Assembly (NCBI GenBank): GCA_050729835.1
Contig: JBOHLS010000016.1
Coordinates: 1-59,309 of the forward strand
Length of the DNA stretch: 59,309 nucleotides
Direction: 5' to 3'
Source of the DNA: REEB95 sp050729835
Lineage (GTDB): Bacteria; Pseudomonadota; Alphaproteobacteria; ATCC43930; CGMCC-115725
Part shown: piece after piece, positions 1-9,130 of the stretch
Layout: each line of letters starts with the position of its first letter
How positions within the stretch are numbered: position 1 is the first letter of the stretch
Notes under the pieces: generated by a model
What the model was told of the DNA's origin: nothing
Seen by the model: only the letters and a program-made list of their open reading frames with translations
The model's database searches: none
Made by a program: the position numbers and the translations under genes

Positions 1-27
1 TGGCCGCGTAGGAGGAGTCCGTCCGCA

Positions 28-833
28 ATGCGCCCTTTACATCGCAAAATCAGCCAGAAACGCTCACCTACCGTGCAGCAGTTCGGGCTGACTCGCGAAA
101 ATCCGAATTTTTCAGCAAACTGCTAGACAACGAGCTGCTCGTCATCATCACGCTGATCGCGCTGCTCGTGATGGGATTACTGCTGACCGTGATCATCCGC
201 TTCAATGCGAAGCGCCATCCGGTGCCGTCGCGCACCACCCACAACACGCTGCTCGAGGTCGTCTGGACGATGGTGCCCGTCCTCGTCCTCGTGTTCATCG
301 CCGTGCCGTCGTTCAAGCTGCTGTATTTCGAGGGCGCGAACGCGCATCCGCAGATGATCGTGAAGATCACCGGGCATCAGTGGTATTGGACCTACGAGTA
401 TCCCAATCAGGGTGACATCAGTTTCGACAGCAACATCCTGTCCGCCGCGCAGAACAAGAAAGAGGGCAAGGCGCTCCTGCTCGGCGTCAACAACCCGTTG
501 GTGGTACCGGCCGGCGAGGTGATTCGAGTGCAGGTGACCAGCACCGACGTCATCCACAGCTGGTTCGTCCCCTCGCTGGGCGTTCAGGAATACGCCGTTC
601 CCGGCCGTACCAATCACGCCTGGCTCGAAGTCCAGCACCCCGGCATCTATTACGGTCAGTGCAACCAGCTTTGCGGGATCAACCATCCGTTCATGCCGAT
701 CGAGGTCGATGCCGTGTCCGCCGCTAATTTCGTGAAATGGCTCGCTCAGGCGAAAAAGGAGTATTCAAGTAACGACGACGGCACGCCGAAAATCGGCGGC
801 CGGGTTCACGCGTCGGCGCCCGCTGTGGGATAA
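28..833 (+). CDS. coxB: cytochrome c oxidase subunit II, 5' end irregular
   Basis: Subunit II of an aa3-type terminal oxidase; it receives electrons from cytochrome c at the dinuclear CuA centre on the outer membrane face. Counting from the GTG at 168, the CuA ligands are His130, Cys165, Cys169, His173 and Met176, and the aromatic QWYW patch lies at 71-74. The usual C-S-E-L-C reads C-N-Q-L-C here, so the Glu is Gln. The GTG at 168 would cut the first membrane helix in half. The reading frame is open from base 12 but has no ATG or GTG before 168. A strong ribosome site (GGAGGAG, 11-17) precedes an ATG at 28 that lies in another frame and stops at 126. A frameshift or non-standard start is therefore likely. 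The Sco gene follows directly, while coxA is not seen. Family call is sure; start is not. Confidence 0.88.
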
Positions 834-841
834 GGCTCATC

Positions 842-1543
842 ATGCACGAGAGCGTTTCCGAGGTTCGCCGACCGGACAAATCCGCGGGCTCCTCGCTTTC
901 GCGGCGTCAGGCGCTGGGTCTCGTCGGCACGGGATTGAGCGCCGTGCTGCTCGCCGGCTGCAACGACGACAGCCAGTGGCACGCGATGAACATCGCGGGC
1001 AGCACGCCGGCGCTGGCCTTCACCATGACGCGCGCCGCAGACGGCAAGACGGTGACGCAGGCCGATTACCGCGGGGAGATCGTGCTGCTCTATTTCGGCT
1101 ACACCTATTGTCCGGACATCTGCCCGACGACGCTGGCGAACGTTGCCGAAATTCTCAAGCGGCTCGGCCCGGAGGCGATGCATATCCGCGTGCTCTTCGT
1201 CACCGTCGATCCCAACCGCGATACGCTTCCGGTGCTGGCGCAGTACGTCAAGGATTTCGCGCCGGAGATCGATGGCCTGCGCGGCACGCCGGACCAGCTC
1301 GCGGCGCTGGCCCGCCGCTATCGCGTCGTCTATTCGGTGGAGCCGACGACCAAGGACCATCCCTACGAGGTGACGCATAGCTCGGCGATCTACGTCTTCG
1401 ACGGCTCGGGCGCGGCGCGCCTGTTGATTCCGTCGCTCGCCACGACCAAGCCTGACATCGCCGGCACGACGGCCGACCTGCGGCGGCTGGTCGAGGCCAA
1501 GCATCCGCCGAGTTTGCTCACGCGATTGCTGCGGCTGGTCTAA
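842..1543 (+). CDS. SCO1/SenC family copper chaperone for cytochrome oxidase
   Basis: Thioredoxin-fold protein that delivers copper to the CuA site of CoxB. The metal-binding CPDICP motif has Cys90 and Cys94, the third ligand is His179 in the VTHSS segment, and the VTVDPNRD loop typical of Sco is present. The N-terminus has a twin-arginine-like SRRQAL stretch, a hydrophobic run and a lipobox (LLAGC, Cys40), so it is probably a lipoprotein facing the periplasm. It starts 8 bases after coxB stops and is almost certainly co-transcribed with it. The 233-aa length is normal for the family. Confidence 0.93.
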   Translation: MHESVSEVRRPDKSAGSSLSRRQALGLVGTGLSAVLLAGCNDDSQWHAMNIAGSTPALAFTMTRAADGKTVTQADYRGEIVLLYFGYTYCPDICPTTLANVAEILKRLGPEAMHIRVLFVTVDPNRDTLPVLAQYVKDFAPEIDGLRGTPDQLAALARRYRVVYSVEPTTKDHPYEVTHSSAIYVFDGSGAARLLIPSLATTKPDIAGTTADLRRLVEAKHPPSLLTRLLRLV

Positions 1544-1552
1544 GCCGCGGCT

Positions 1553-2047
1553 TTACTTACCCATCGCGCCGTGCACAGGAAAATACGCGGTAATGGTGCC
1601 GCCGTCCTTGAAGTGCAGCGTGACCGGAACCGAATGGCCCGGCGTCATGTCCTTCGTCGGCGACATGCACATCAGGTGATAGCCGCCCGGCGCGAACTTG
1701 ACCTGGCCGCCAGCGGGGACGGCGACGCTCTTGACCATCACCATTTTGTCCATGCCGTTCATGCTCATGCTCTGGTGCAGCATGACGCTGCCGCAGGCCG
1801 GCGAGGAAGCGCCCACCAGGGCCTCGGTCTTCGCCGTTTTGTTGGAGAGCGTGAAATACCCGGCGGCTGGCCGAGACGGTATGATCGTGCGCATCCATGG
1901 ATCGCTGATGGTCAATCCGCCTTCGGCGGCGTGAGCCGTCGCGGTGGCTGCGAACGTGCCGAGAGCCGCACCCAGCGACAGGATCAGGGCCGCGCTGAGG
2001 ACCGGTCGAGCGGCGCGCCCGCGCAGTGATGGAAAGCGATGCGTCAT
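1553..2047 (-). CDS. PCu(A)C family periplasmic copper chaperone
   Basis: Periplasmic Cu(I) carrier of the DUF461/PCu(A)C family, which works with Sco to metallate CuA. A long signal peptide ends near AHA|AEG (about residue 41). The copper motif is visible as His in MLHQS, followed by a Met-rich stretch (SMSMNGMDKM) and a second His-x-Met in YHLMCM. It is convergent with the Sco gene (9-base gap) and lies upstream of ctaG-like gene on the same strand, so all four neighbouring genes serve oxidase assembly. Length 164 aa is typical. Confidence 0.9.
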   Translation of the reverse strand: MTHRFPSLRGRAARPVLSAALILSLGAALGTFAATATAHAAEGGLTISDPWMRTIIPSRPAAGYFTLSNKTAKTEALVGASSPACGSVMLHQSMSMNGMDKMVMVKSVAVPAGGQVKFAPGGYHLMCMSPTKDMTPGHSVPVTLHFKDGGTITAYFPVHGAMGK

Positions 2048-2234
2048 TGTCGAACCCCGGTCTGATACATGTATCCCGGACTGTGCTCAATACCATCGGC
2101 ACGCCGATCGTGCACGTGCATTTGCGTCGCACGCAAGCGCTGCGCTGCGCAAGCTTGCATCGGCAGCGACGGCATCATCTGCAAACTAATTGCCTTACAT
2201 CGGCGCGCCAGCGACGGACTCGCGGCACGCGCGC

Positions 2235-3230
2235 TCAGCGGCCGGTCCAGCGACTTGCCAGCGCCGCCATCGAAGCGGATGCCTCGTCCTCGGCCTTCGC
2301 TGCCGATTCCTCGTGGATCCGCAGTGCGTTCAGCACGACCAGAACGCCGACCACGCTCATCATCGCCGGCGGAATCCAGCTGACGATGCCGCCGATATGC
2401 TGGTCCGTGAGCGCGCCGATCGACGGAAACAGGCGCCCGCACAAATCGTAATAGGCATAAAGGTCGTGCTGCGAGAAGCTGATGACGGCGCCGAGCAGGA
2501 TTTGCGGAAACATGACGCCGAAGGCGAGCGCCGCGCGCAGCCCGTAGGAGGTTTGCGCCGGCGGCTTGGGCCGCGGATCGAGCACCAGGCACCAGAACAG
2601 GATGCCGTCGAGGACCATGCTCCAGTTCATCACCGCGTAAAGCCGCGCGTCGATCATCGCGCGAAAATGAACCGCCGGGATGAGCCAGAAATAGAACAGC
2701 CCGACAAAGAGGAATGCCGCCACAAACGGCTGCTGGATGACGCGGAGGACGATGGCGACGGCGCGGCTGTCGGCGACCCGTTGCGTCCAGTGCGGCATGC
2801 CGCGCCGCAGTATCGGTCCGGCGCCGCCGAGCGCGATCAGGAACGGCCCGATGTGATGCATCACGACGTGCTGGGCGCGGTTGAGGAAAAACATGTGCTG
2901 CGACCAGTATTCGAAGCGCGTCTGCAGCACGGTGTAGATGACGAGGAAACCAGCGAGGAAGGCGATCCGGCGCCACAGCGGCGGGCGCGTCTCTGTCGGC
3001 GCGAGCGCGAGGCCGCGCCAGAACCAGAAGAGCGTCAGTGTCGTCGCCAGATAGACCGTCGGCGAGAAATCCCACGGCGCCCACACCGGCATCAACGACG
3101 GGTGGTCGGTCGAGAGCCAGAACAGCGACGCGCCGATGGCGAGAATCGCGCCGTAAGCAATGCCGTCGCGCCGATCGTCGGGCGAATGCCACGCGGCCCG
3201 AAAGGGCATTCCGACACCATCCATGAACAC
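2235..3230 (-). CDS. CtaG-type (caa3) cytochrome c oxidase assembly membrane protein
   Basis: Polytopic membrane protein of the caa3_CtaG family, implicated in copper insertion into the oxidase. The 331-aa product shows about seven hydrophobic segments, and conserved His residues occur in QHVVMHH and FSQHDLYAYY. It is transcribed toward the PCu(A)C gene, with a 187-base gap between them that contains short GC-rich inverted repeats but no clear gene. The start shown is the first ATG of the frame; another ATG six bases downstream gives almost the same protein. Confidence 0.88.
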   Translation of the reverse strand: MFMDGVGMPFRAAWHSPDDRRDGIAYGAILAIGASLFWLSTDHPSLMPVWAPWDFSPTVYLATTLTLFWFWRGLALAPTETRPPLWRRIAFLAGFLVIYTVLQTRFEYWSQHMFFLNRAQHVVMHHIGPFLIALGGAGPILRRGMPHWTQRVADSRAVAIVLRVIQQPFVAAFLFVGLFYFWLIPAVHFRAMIDARLYAVMNWSMVLDGILFWCLVLDPRPKPPAQTSYGLRAALAFGVMFPQILLGAVISFSQHDLYAYYDLCGRLFPSIGALTDQHIGGIVSWIPPAMMSVVGVLVVLNALRIHEESAAKAEDEASASMAALASRWTGR

Positions 3231-3424
3231 GATGGCCTACGGCGGAACGGTCGCGCTGTCAAAGCGCCCGTTGACGCGGATCGCCGGGTGACGGGTCGCC
3301 GGGCTTTCCACCAGTATCGCGGCCGGACTTGACCCAATTATCCGCCTATGAGAGGCAAAACACCCGTGGTGCCGGCGGATGACCCGTCCGGAACCGGTTC
3401 GGCAATGCAGGAGGCTCAGCGGCG

Positions 3425-3838
3425 ATGCCTTTCGATCCTGAAGACGCTGGCGGCGAGCGGCCCGGACGGGCGCCGTCGCGCAACGTGCTCGGCGGCAAGC
3501 TCGAGTCGTGCTCGATCAAGCCAATGACCGGCTTCTACCGCAACGGCTGCTGCGACACCGGCACCGACGACACCGGCAACCACACCGTCTGCATCGTCAC
3601 GACAGCCGAGTTCCTCGCTTTCTCCAAGGCACGTGGCAACGATCTGACGACGCCGATGCCGGCTTACGGTTTTCCCGGGTTGAAGCCGGGCGACCGCTGG
3701 TGCCTGTGCGCCGCGCGCTGGCAGGAGGCGTTCGATGCCGGCAAGGCGCCGCGGGTCGTGTTGCGCGCAACCCATGAAGGCGCGCTCGAGGATTGCGCGC
3801 TGGCCGACATCAAGAAATACGCCATCGACCTGGCGTGA
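3425..3838 (+). CDS. DUF2237 family protein
   Basis: Small cysteine-rich protein of unknown function. Family hallmarks are the NVLGGKLESC segment near residue 21, TGFYRNGCCDTG around 36-47, the HTVC motif, and FPGLKPGDRWCLCAARW around 83-99. The several conserved Cys suggest metal or thiol chemistry, but no activity is known. It stands alone, 194 bases after the divergent ctaG-like gene and before the histidine kinase. An AGGAGGC ribosome site (3409-3415) supports the ATG at 3425. Confidence 0.88.
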   Translation: MPFDPEDAGGERPGRAPSRNVLGGKLESCSIKPMTGFYRNGCCDTGTDDTGNHTVCIVTTAEFLAFSKARGNDLTTPMPAYGFPGLKPGDRWCLCAARWQEAFDAGKAPRVVLRATHEGALEDCALADIKKYAIDLA

Positions 3839-3993
3839 CGGCCCGCCCGACGGTGATTTTTCGGGTTTTTAGCGAGTTAGGCGGTCGATGCTAACGGCAA
3901 CTTAAGGCTGTTGGCGCTATCAAGCCGGTGCCCGCCCGCAACTTGGCCGAGGCGGTGGAGCGCCGCCATGACGATAGAGTTCCGCCGGTTCTC

Positions 3994-6450
3994 ATGCGCC
4001 GCAAATTTCTGAAACGCCCGACCGCCGCGTTGATCGCCGGCGGCGTTCTGGCCGCGGTCATGCTGGTCGGCGGCAGCGCGGCTTTTCTCGCTCACGAGCG
4101 CAGCCGCGATCTCGCCGTTACCGATCGCGAGCTAGGCAACCTGGCAACGTCGCTTGCCGAGCAGATGGACCGTTCGTTCCTGGCGCTCGGCACGGTGCAG
4201 AGCGGGCTGATCGAACGCATGCAGATGAGCGGCATCGACAGCGATGATGCCTTGCTGCGGCGGATGGCAGGTCCCGGGATTCACGCCGTGCTGCGCGACG
4301 AGATCAAAGGCCTGCCCTATGTCAGCTCCTTCGGCGTCGTCGGCGCGGATGGCCATATCGTTAACTTCTCACGTCAATGGCCGGTCCCCGACATCGACGT
4401 CGGCGACCGCGACTACTTCCGGGCGCTGAAGAAGAATCCGGCGCTCGATCAGTTTGTCAGCAAGCCGGCGCGGAGCCGCGTCAACGGCGCCTGGACGATC
4501 TTTCTGGCGCGCAAGTTTACGGCCCGCGACGGCCGGTTTCTCGGCATGGTAGTCGGGGTCATCGACGTCGCGTACTTCGAAAATTACTTCCGCCGCGTGC
4601 TGCCGGGCACGGGCGGCGCAATCACGTTCTTCCGCGACGACGGCACGCTGCTCGCGCGTTATCCGCAATCGAACGGCATCATCGGCACGTCCTATATGAG
4701 TCCGGCCTTCGCCAAGATCACCGCGAACCGCGACAACGCCTCGGTATGGTTGAGCAGCCGCATCGACGGCAGCGAGCGCATCGTCATGCATCGCCCGGTC
4801 GGCCGCTTTCCGCTGACGATCAGCACCTCGACAACGGCTGCCGCGGCGCTGGCCGATTGGCGACGCGAGGTTATGGCGTTGAGCGTCCTCGACGCGGTCG
4901 CGCTGATGGCCGTCGGCGGCGCCTTGTATTTCGCGGCGCGCTCGTTCGATCGCGAGCTGCGCAAGGCGCACGAGCGTCTCGGACAGGCGGTCGAGATGCT
5001 GTCCGGCGGCTTCATGCTCTTCGATCCGGACGATCGCCTGGTGGTCTACAACACGGCGGCTCGCGCTCTCAATCCGGATTGCGCGGAACACCTGGTGCCG
5101 GGAACTTTGTTCGAGACCTGCATACGGAAAAATGCCGAACGCGGAATCTATACGGGCGTGACCGGCGACATGGAAAGCTGGATCGCGGAACGCGTGGCGG
5201 AATATCGCGCCGGCCAAGGCAAGGTTCAGGAGATTGCGATGTCGCGCGGCCGCTGGCTGCGTGCTGAGGACCGGCGCATGCCGGACGGCTCCACGATCTG
5301 TCTCCGCGTCGATATCACCGATCTCAAGGCGCGCGAGGCCTCGTTCAGGCTGATGTTCGACGACAATCCGATGCCGATGTGGCTGTTCGACCGCGACAGC
5401 CTGCGCTTCCTCGAGGTCAACAAGGCGGCAATCGCGGATTACGGCTATTCGCGCGAGCAGTTCCTGGCCATGACCGTCGCCGATATCCGGCCGCCGCAGG
5501 ACGTCGAGATGCTGCACGGCTCCCTGGACACCGAATACGGCGCGCGCACTAATCGCGGCGTGTGGCGGCATCGCCGGGCCGACGGATCGCTGATCGATGT
5601 CGAGATCATCGCCAGCCGGATCGCGTTCCAAGGATACAACGCCGAGCTCATCGCCGCCTTCGACGTCACCGACCACAATCTGACGTTGGCGGCCGCGCAC
5701 GGGGCGCGCGACGCGGCCGAGGCGGCGGACCGGATGAAGAGCCAGTTCCTCGCCGCCATGAGTCACGAGCTGCGCACGCCGTTGAACGCAATCCTCGGAT
5801 TCTCGGACGTTATCGAGCACGAACTCATAGGGCCGATCGAGCCCCGATACCGCGGTTACGCCGCCGACATCCACGCCTCGGGCGAGCATCTGTTGCGGCT
5901 GATCAACGACATTCTCGATCTGTCGAAGATCGAAGCCGGCCGGTTCGATCTCCGCGAGGAGCCGGCGGACATGGCCGAGATCGTTGAATCCTGCCGCGGC
6001 CTGGTCGCCGACAAGGCCCGCGGCCAGCAGGTCGAGCTGGTTTGCGTCGTGGCCAATGATCTGCCGCGCGTGCGCGGCGATCGGCTGCGGCTGAAGCAGA
6101 TCGTGCTCAATATCATCTCTAATGCGGTGAAGTTCACCGAAGCTGGCGGCCGCATCGAAGTTACCGCGAGCGCGCCGGCCGGCGAAGGCATGGCCGTGCG
6201 GGTGACGGACACGGGTATCGGCATGCGTCCGGACGAAATCGCGATTGCGCTCGAGCCGTTCCGTCAGCTTGACGACGCCTGGAACCGCCGCTACGAGGGC
6301 ACCGGCCTCGGCCTGCCGCTGGCGCGCAAGCTGGTGCAGTTGCACGGCGGCACGCTGGACATCGAGAGCATCTTCGGACACGGCACGATGGTTTTGATCC
6401 GCATTCCCGAGGATCGCGTCGTGCGCGGCAAGGGCACGATCGCGGCCTGA
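3994..6450 (+). CDS. membrane sensor histidine kinase with dCache and PAS domains
   Basis: Hybrid-free sensor kinase. From the ATG at 3994 (818 aa): helix TM1 about 11-32, a periplasmic dCache-like sensor about 40-280, TM2 about 290-313, a PAS-type region about 323-430, a second PAS about 450-565, the HisKA phospho-acceptor His591 in SHELRTPLN, then an ATPase domain with N-box (NIISNAVKFT), G1 (DTGIGM) and G2 (GTGLGL). The frame extends to a GTG at 3928, but the basic MRRKF start just before TM1 fits a membrane protein better. No response regulator is adjacent, so partner and ligand are unknown. Confidence 0.9.
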   Translation: MRRKFLKRPTAALIAGGVLAAVMLVGGSAAFLAHERSRDLAVTDRELGNLATSLAEQMDRSFLALGTVQSGLIERMQMSGIDSDDALLRRMAGPGIHAVLRDEIKGLPYVSSFGVVGADGHIVNFSRQWPVPDIDVGDRDYFRALKKNPALDQFVSKPARSRVNGAWTIFLARKFTARDGRFLGMVVGVIDVAYFENYFRRVLPGTGGAITFFRDDGTLLARYPQSNGIIGTSYMSPAFAKITANRDNASVWLSSRIDGSERIVMHRPVGRFPLTISTSTTAAAALADWRREVMALSVLDAVALMAVGGALYFAARSFDRELRKAHERLGQAVEMLSGGFMLFDPDDRLVVYNTAARALNPDCAEHLVPGTLFETCIRKNAERGIYTGVTGDMESWIAERVAEYRAGQGKVQEIAMSRGRWLRAEDRRMPDGSTICLRVDITDLKAREASFRLMFDDNPMPMWLFDRDSLRFLEVNKAAIADYGYSREQFLAMTVADIRPPQDVEMLHGSLDTEYGARTNRGVWRHRRADGSLIDVEIIASRIAFQGYNAELIAAFDVTDHNLTLAAAHGARDAAEAADRMKSQFLAAMSHELRTPLNAILGFSDVIEHELIGPIEPRYRGYAADIHASGEHLLRLINDILDLSKIEAGRFDLREEPADMAEIVESCRGLVADKARGQQVELVCVVANDLPRVRGDRLRLKQIVLNIISNAVKFTEAGGRIEVTASAPAGEGMAVRVTDTGIGMRPDEIAIALEPFRQLDDAWNRRYEGTGLGLPLARKLVQLHGGTLDIESIFGHGTMVLIRIPEDRVVRGKGTIAA

Positions 6451-6607
6451 GCGCCGCGCCGACGCCCGCGATCCCGGCCCGTCGGCCCGCTTCCTGTGAC
6501 AAAGCCGTGATGCGGCTGGTGCATCCGGCGCAGCCGGAACAGAGCGCGTCCGGCCGCGTTGTCGCTTCTGCAATCCCCGGGGCCCCGGGGACATAAGGAG
6601 GTTACGA

Positions 6608-7153
6608 ATGTTGAAGCATTTGTTGATGGCCACATCGGTTCTGGCGCTCACGGCTGGCGGCGCCTTGGCGCAAAGCAGCTACACATCGCCCAGTCCGACA
6701 CCGTCCGCGCCGCCCTCGACCACGTCCGGTCCGGGTGTGGGCGCCGGCGGCGCGGTGGGTCCGGCCGGCACCGACACGATGGGCCAGGCGCCCAAGTCGG
6801 GCACCATGAGCCACGCGCCCATGCATGCTGCGATGCATTCGGCGAGCAAGGTCAAGACGGCGCAACAGGCGCTGCAACAGGAAGGCCTGTATAAAGGCAA
6901 GGTCGACGGCAAGTTTGGGCCGCAGACCAAGACCGCGGTCGCGGAGTTCCAGAAGCAGAACGGCCTGAAGCAGACCGCCCAGCTCGACCACGCGACGATG
7001 AAGGCGCTGACGCAGGGCGGCGGGTCGTCGGGCGCCGGTTCGATGGGTGGCGCCCCGCTGCCGGGCGGCGGAAGCGGGATGCCGGCCGGCGAATCGTCGG
7101 GCGGCGGCGGTTCGCAAGGCGGCATGCCGAGCGGCGGCGGCACCTCGCAGTAG
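6608..7153 (+). CDS. secreted peptidoglycan-binding-domain protein
   Basis: An ideal ribosome site (TAAGGAGG) precedes the ATG. A signal peptide ends at about residue 21 (ALA|QSS). Then come a low-complexity Ser/Pro/Thr/Gly linker, a single PG_binding_1 domain about 79-137 (TAQQALQQEGLYKGKVDGKF and TKTAVAEFQKQNGL signatures), and a Gly/Ser-rich tail. The domain binds cell wall; no catalytic domain is attached, so the role is probably structural or targeting. It follows the kinase by 157 bases and may be independently expressed. Confidence 0.85.
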   Translation: MLKHLLMATSVLALTAGGALAQSSYTSPSPTPSAPPSTTSGPGVGAGGAVGPAGTDTMGQAPKSGTMSHAPMHAAMHSASKVKTAQQALQQEGLYKGKVDGKFGPQTKTAVAEFQKQNGLKQTAQLDHATMKALTQGGGSSGAGSMGGAPLPGGGSGMPAGESSGGGGSQGGMPSGGGTSQ

Positions 7154-7336
7154 GTCGGCGCATCAGCGGAGTGAAGGCAGCCGCGCGCGGTCGCGTGACT
7201 GCCGCATGCCAGCGCAGCCTGAGGATCGCGGCGACGATCTCCGGTCACACCTTTTTCACAGCTATAGCACGTCGCGCGGTTGATCGCGGGCGGGCTTTGA
7301 CTATCTCAGGGGTTCGGTCAACCCAAGGAGATGCTG

Positions 7337-7507
7337 ATGACACGCTTGCTACTGACTGCCGCGACTCTCATCGGATTGACGACGGCGGCCTTCGCGCAGA
7401 GCTACAACAGCCCGCCGCGTCCGTCCTGGTGGCAGTCCTACTTCAATCAACAGGCCATGGCCTACGGCAATCCATACGACGCGCCGACATCGTCGACGGG
7501 TGACTAG
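7337..7507 (+). CDS. small secreted protein, 56 aa, unknown function
   Basis: Short gene with AAGGAG at 7325-7330, six bases before the ATG. An in-frame ATG at 7331 would touch the ribosome site, so 7337 is preferred. A signal peptide (MTRLLLTAATLIGL...AFA|Q) ends near residue 17. The mature part is about 39 residues, rich in Tyr, Trp, Asn, Gln and Pro, with a PSWWQSYFNQQ stretch. I do not recognise a family. A GC-rich hairpin 54 bases downstream probably ends the transcript. Confidence 0.6.
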   Translation: MTRLLLTAATLIGLTTAAFAQSYNSPPRPSWWQSYFNQQAMAYGNPYDAPTSSTGD

Positions 7508-7560
7508 CGGCTCGACTGCCACAAGGCCGATCGTCAACCATACGAACAAGAAACAACCGG

Positions 7561-7585
7561 ACCCGGGCGACGCCGTCGCCCGGGT
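7561..7585 (+). terminator. hairpin, likely transcription terminator of the 56-aa gene
   Basis: Perfect 11-bp inverted repeat (ACCCGGGCGAC / GTCGCCCGGGT) with a three-base loop GCC, followed by a short T run. The T tract is weak, so this may be a partial or Rho-assisted terminator. Confidence 0.6.
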
Positions 7586-7719
7586 TTCGCTTGCTTCGGC
7601 CGATTCCGGTAAAATCCGTCGCGTCATAGGGCCGCCATAATTGACCGGATAGAATGCGTTGGCGTATTTTCCGCCGCCGCCGCGCGCGGCGTCATTTGCA
7701 GCGACCATAGGGATTACCC

Positions 7720-8625
7720 ATGCACAGTGTCCGCCGATTCCTTTTTCCGCTGGTTTTGGTCGTGGTGGCATTGGCTGCGCCGCGCGTGAGCGACGCGCAG
7801 GTCGCGGTCTCGATCACTGTCGCGCCGCCGGCGCTGCCGGTTTACGTGCAGCCGGCGATTCCCGGGCCGGGCTGGATTTGGACGCCCGGCTACTGGGCGT
7901 GGGGTGGTCCATACGGCTACTACTGGGTGCCGGGTACCTGGGTGCGCCCGCCGCGCGTCGGGTTGCTGTGGACGCCGGGTTATTGGGGCTGGGCCAACGG
8001 CTTCTATCTCTGGCATGTCGGCTATTGGGGCCCGCATGTCGGATATTACGGCGGCATCAATTATGGCTTCGGTTATATCGGCGTCGGCTATGTCGGCGGG
8101 TTCTGGGATCACGGCGCGTTCCACTATAACCGCGCCTACAACAACGTCCGCAACGTCCATATCACCAACGTCTACAACAAGACGGTGGTCAACAACGTCA
8201 ACGTCACCCGGGTTAGCTACAACGGCGGCCGGGGCGGCGTTCAAGCCCGGCCGACGGCACAGGAAGAGACGTTCTCGCGCGAGGCGCATGTCGCACCGAC
8301 GGCGTTGCAGGGGCGGCACGAGAACGCGGCACGGACCAATCCCGCGATGCGCTCGTCGGCGAATCATGGCCGCCCTGCTATCGCTGCGACACAGCGGCCG
8401 GCCGTCTTCACCGGTCGCGGCGTGGTCCGCGCCCAGGGCGCTGCGCCCGCCCATCCACAGCGGCGTCCGGCGGTCCGGCATGCCAGCGTGCAGGCGCCGC
8501 GCGGACCGGCGCCGGGCCATCCGCAACCGCAGGGCGAGCATGGTCACAACGGTCCGCCGCATAAAGGCGAACCGGGCGGCGGCCAACCCCAAGGCGGCGG
8601 CGGACCCGACCAGCCGCATCCGTAA
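7720..8625 (+). CDS. YXWGXW-repeat secreted protein
   Basis: Signal peptide to about residue 26 (SDA|QVA), then a Trp/Tyr/Gly/Pro-rich repeat region about 45-145 with units such as WTPGYWAW, WVPGTW and WTPGYWGW, an Asn/Val-rich middle (VYNKTVVNNVNV), and a His/Pro/Gln/Gly-rich disordered tail. YXWGXW-repeat proteins are common, poorly characterised outer-envelope or secreted proteins of proteobacteria. A possible promoter (TTGACC at about 7641, TATTTT 18 bases on) lies upstream. No enzymatic motif is visible. Confidence 0.85.
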   Translation: MHSVRRFLFPLVLVVVALAAPRVSDAQVAVSITVAPPALPVYVQPAIPGPGWIWTPGYWAWGGPYGYYWVPGTWVRPPRVGLLWTPGYWGWANGFYLWHVGYWGPHVGYYGGINYGFGYIGVGYVGGFWDHGAFHYNRAYNNVRNVHITNVYNKTVVNNVNVTRVSYNGGRGGVQARPTAQEETFSREAHVAPTALQGRHENAARTNPAMRSSANHGRPAIAATQRPAVFTGRGVVRAQGAAPAHPQRRPAVRHASVQAPRGPAPGHPQPQGEHGHNGPPHKGEPGGGQPQGGGGPDQPHP

Positions 8626-8662
8626 CGCCGCGGTGGGATGAGCCTGGGCCGGCGCTGCCGGC

Positions 8663-9103
8663 TCAGGACAGTCCGCGTAGATCGGCGCGCAACCGCGCCG
8701 CGTTCGGCCAGCCGAGATCGCCGTCGAGCGTCGCGTGCGTGCGCTTCCAGATCGGTACCGCCTTGGCCAGCAGCGCGCGGCCCTCGCTTGCCAGCCGAAG
8801 CCGGCGGTTGCGCTTGTCGGCGGGGTCGACATCAATCGTCGCCAGGCCGCGCCGCTCCAGCGGCTTGAGTGCGGCGGTGAGGGTGGTGCGATCCATCGCC
8901 AACAGCGCGGCGACATCGCCGATGGTCGGCGGCTGCGTCCGGTTGAGCGACATCAGCAGCGAAAACTGGCCGTTGGTCAGGCCCAGCGGCCGCAGTGCCG
9001 CGTCGAACCGGCGCGCCACCGCGCGCGCCGCGCGCTGCAAATGAAGGCAGAGACAGGTATCGCGCACGTGCACCGTGACCGCGAACGAAACGGCGTTTGA
9101 CAT
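8663..9103 (-). CDS. MarR family transcriptional regulator
   Basis: 146-aa winged-helix repressor. The region TIGDVAALLAMDRTTLTAALKPLERRGL is the recognition helix-turn-helix and DPADKRNRRLRLASEGRALL the wing. An N-terminal Cys pair (CLCLHLQRAARAVARRFDAAL) resembles MarR members that sense thiol-reactive compounds; that is inference. It is divergent from the 9192 gene, and an imperfect palindrome begins four bases upstream of its start codon, so it probably represses itself and the divergent cluster. Confidence 0.9.
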   Translation of the reverse strand: MSNAVSFAVTVHVRDTCLCLHLQRAARAVARRFDAALRPLGLTNGQFSLLMSLNRTQPPTIGDVAALLAMDRTTLTAALKPLERRGLATIDVDPADKRNRRLRLASEGRALLAKAVPIWKRTHATLDGDLGWPNAARLRADLRGLS

Positions 9104-9106
9104 GGC

Positions 9107-9130
9107 TTAAATATGTTTGTATCAACGTAT
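9107..9130. promoter_or_regulatory. MarR-type operator between divergent genes
   Basis: Imperfect palindrome with arms AAATATGTT and AACGTATTT around a central TGTATC; 8 of 9 arm positions pair perfectly and the ninth is a T/G mismatch. It lies between the marR start (9103) and the 9192 start, which is where an autoregulated MarR protein usually binds. Confidence 0.55.

Noticed and set aside
4369..6651. Long reverse-strand frame (760 codons) over the histidine kinase
   Set aside because: Antisense shadow caused by high GC; composition is Arg/His/Asp-rich without domain features, while the + strand product has complete kinase motifs.
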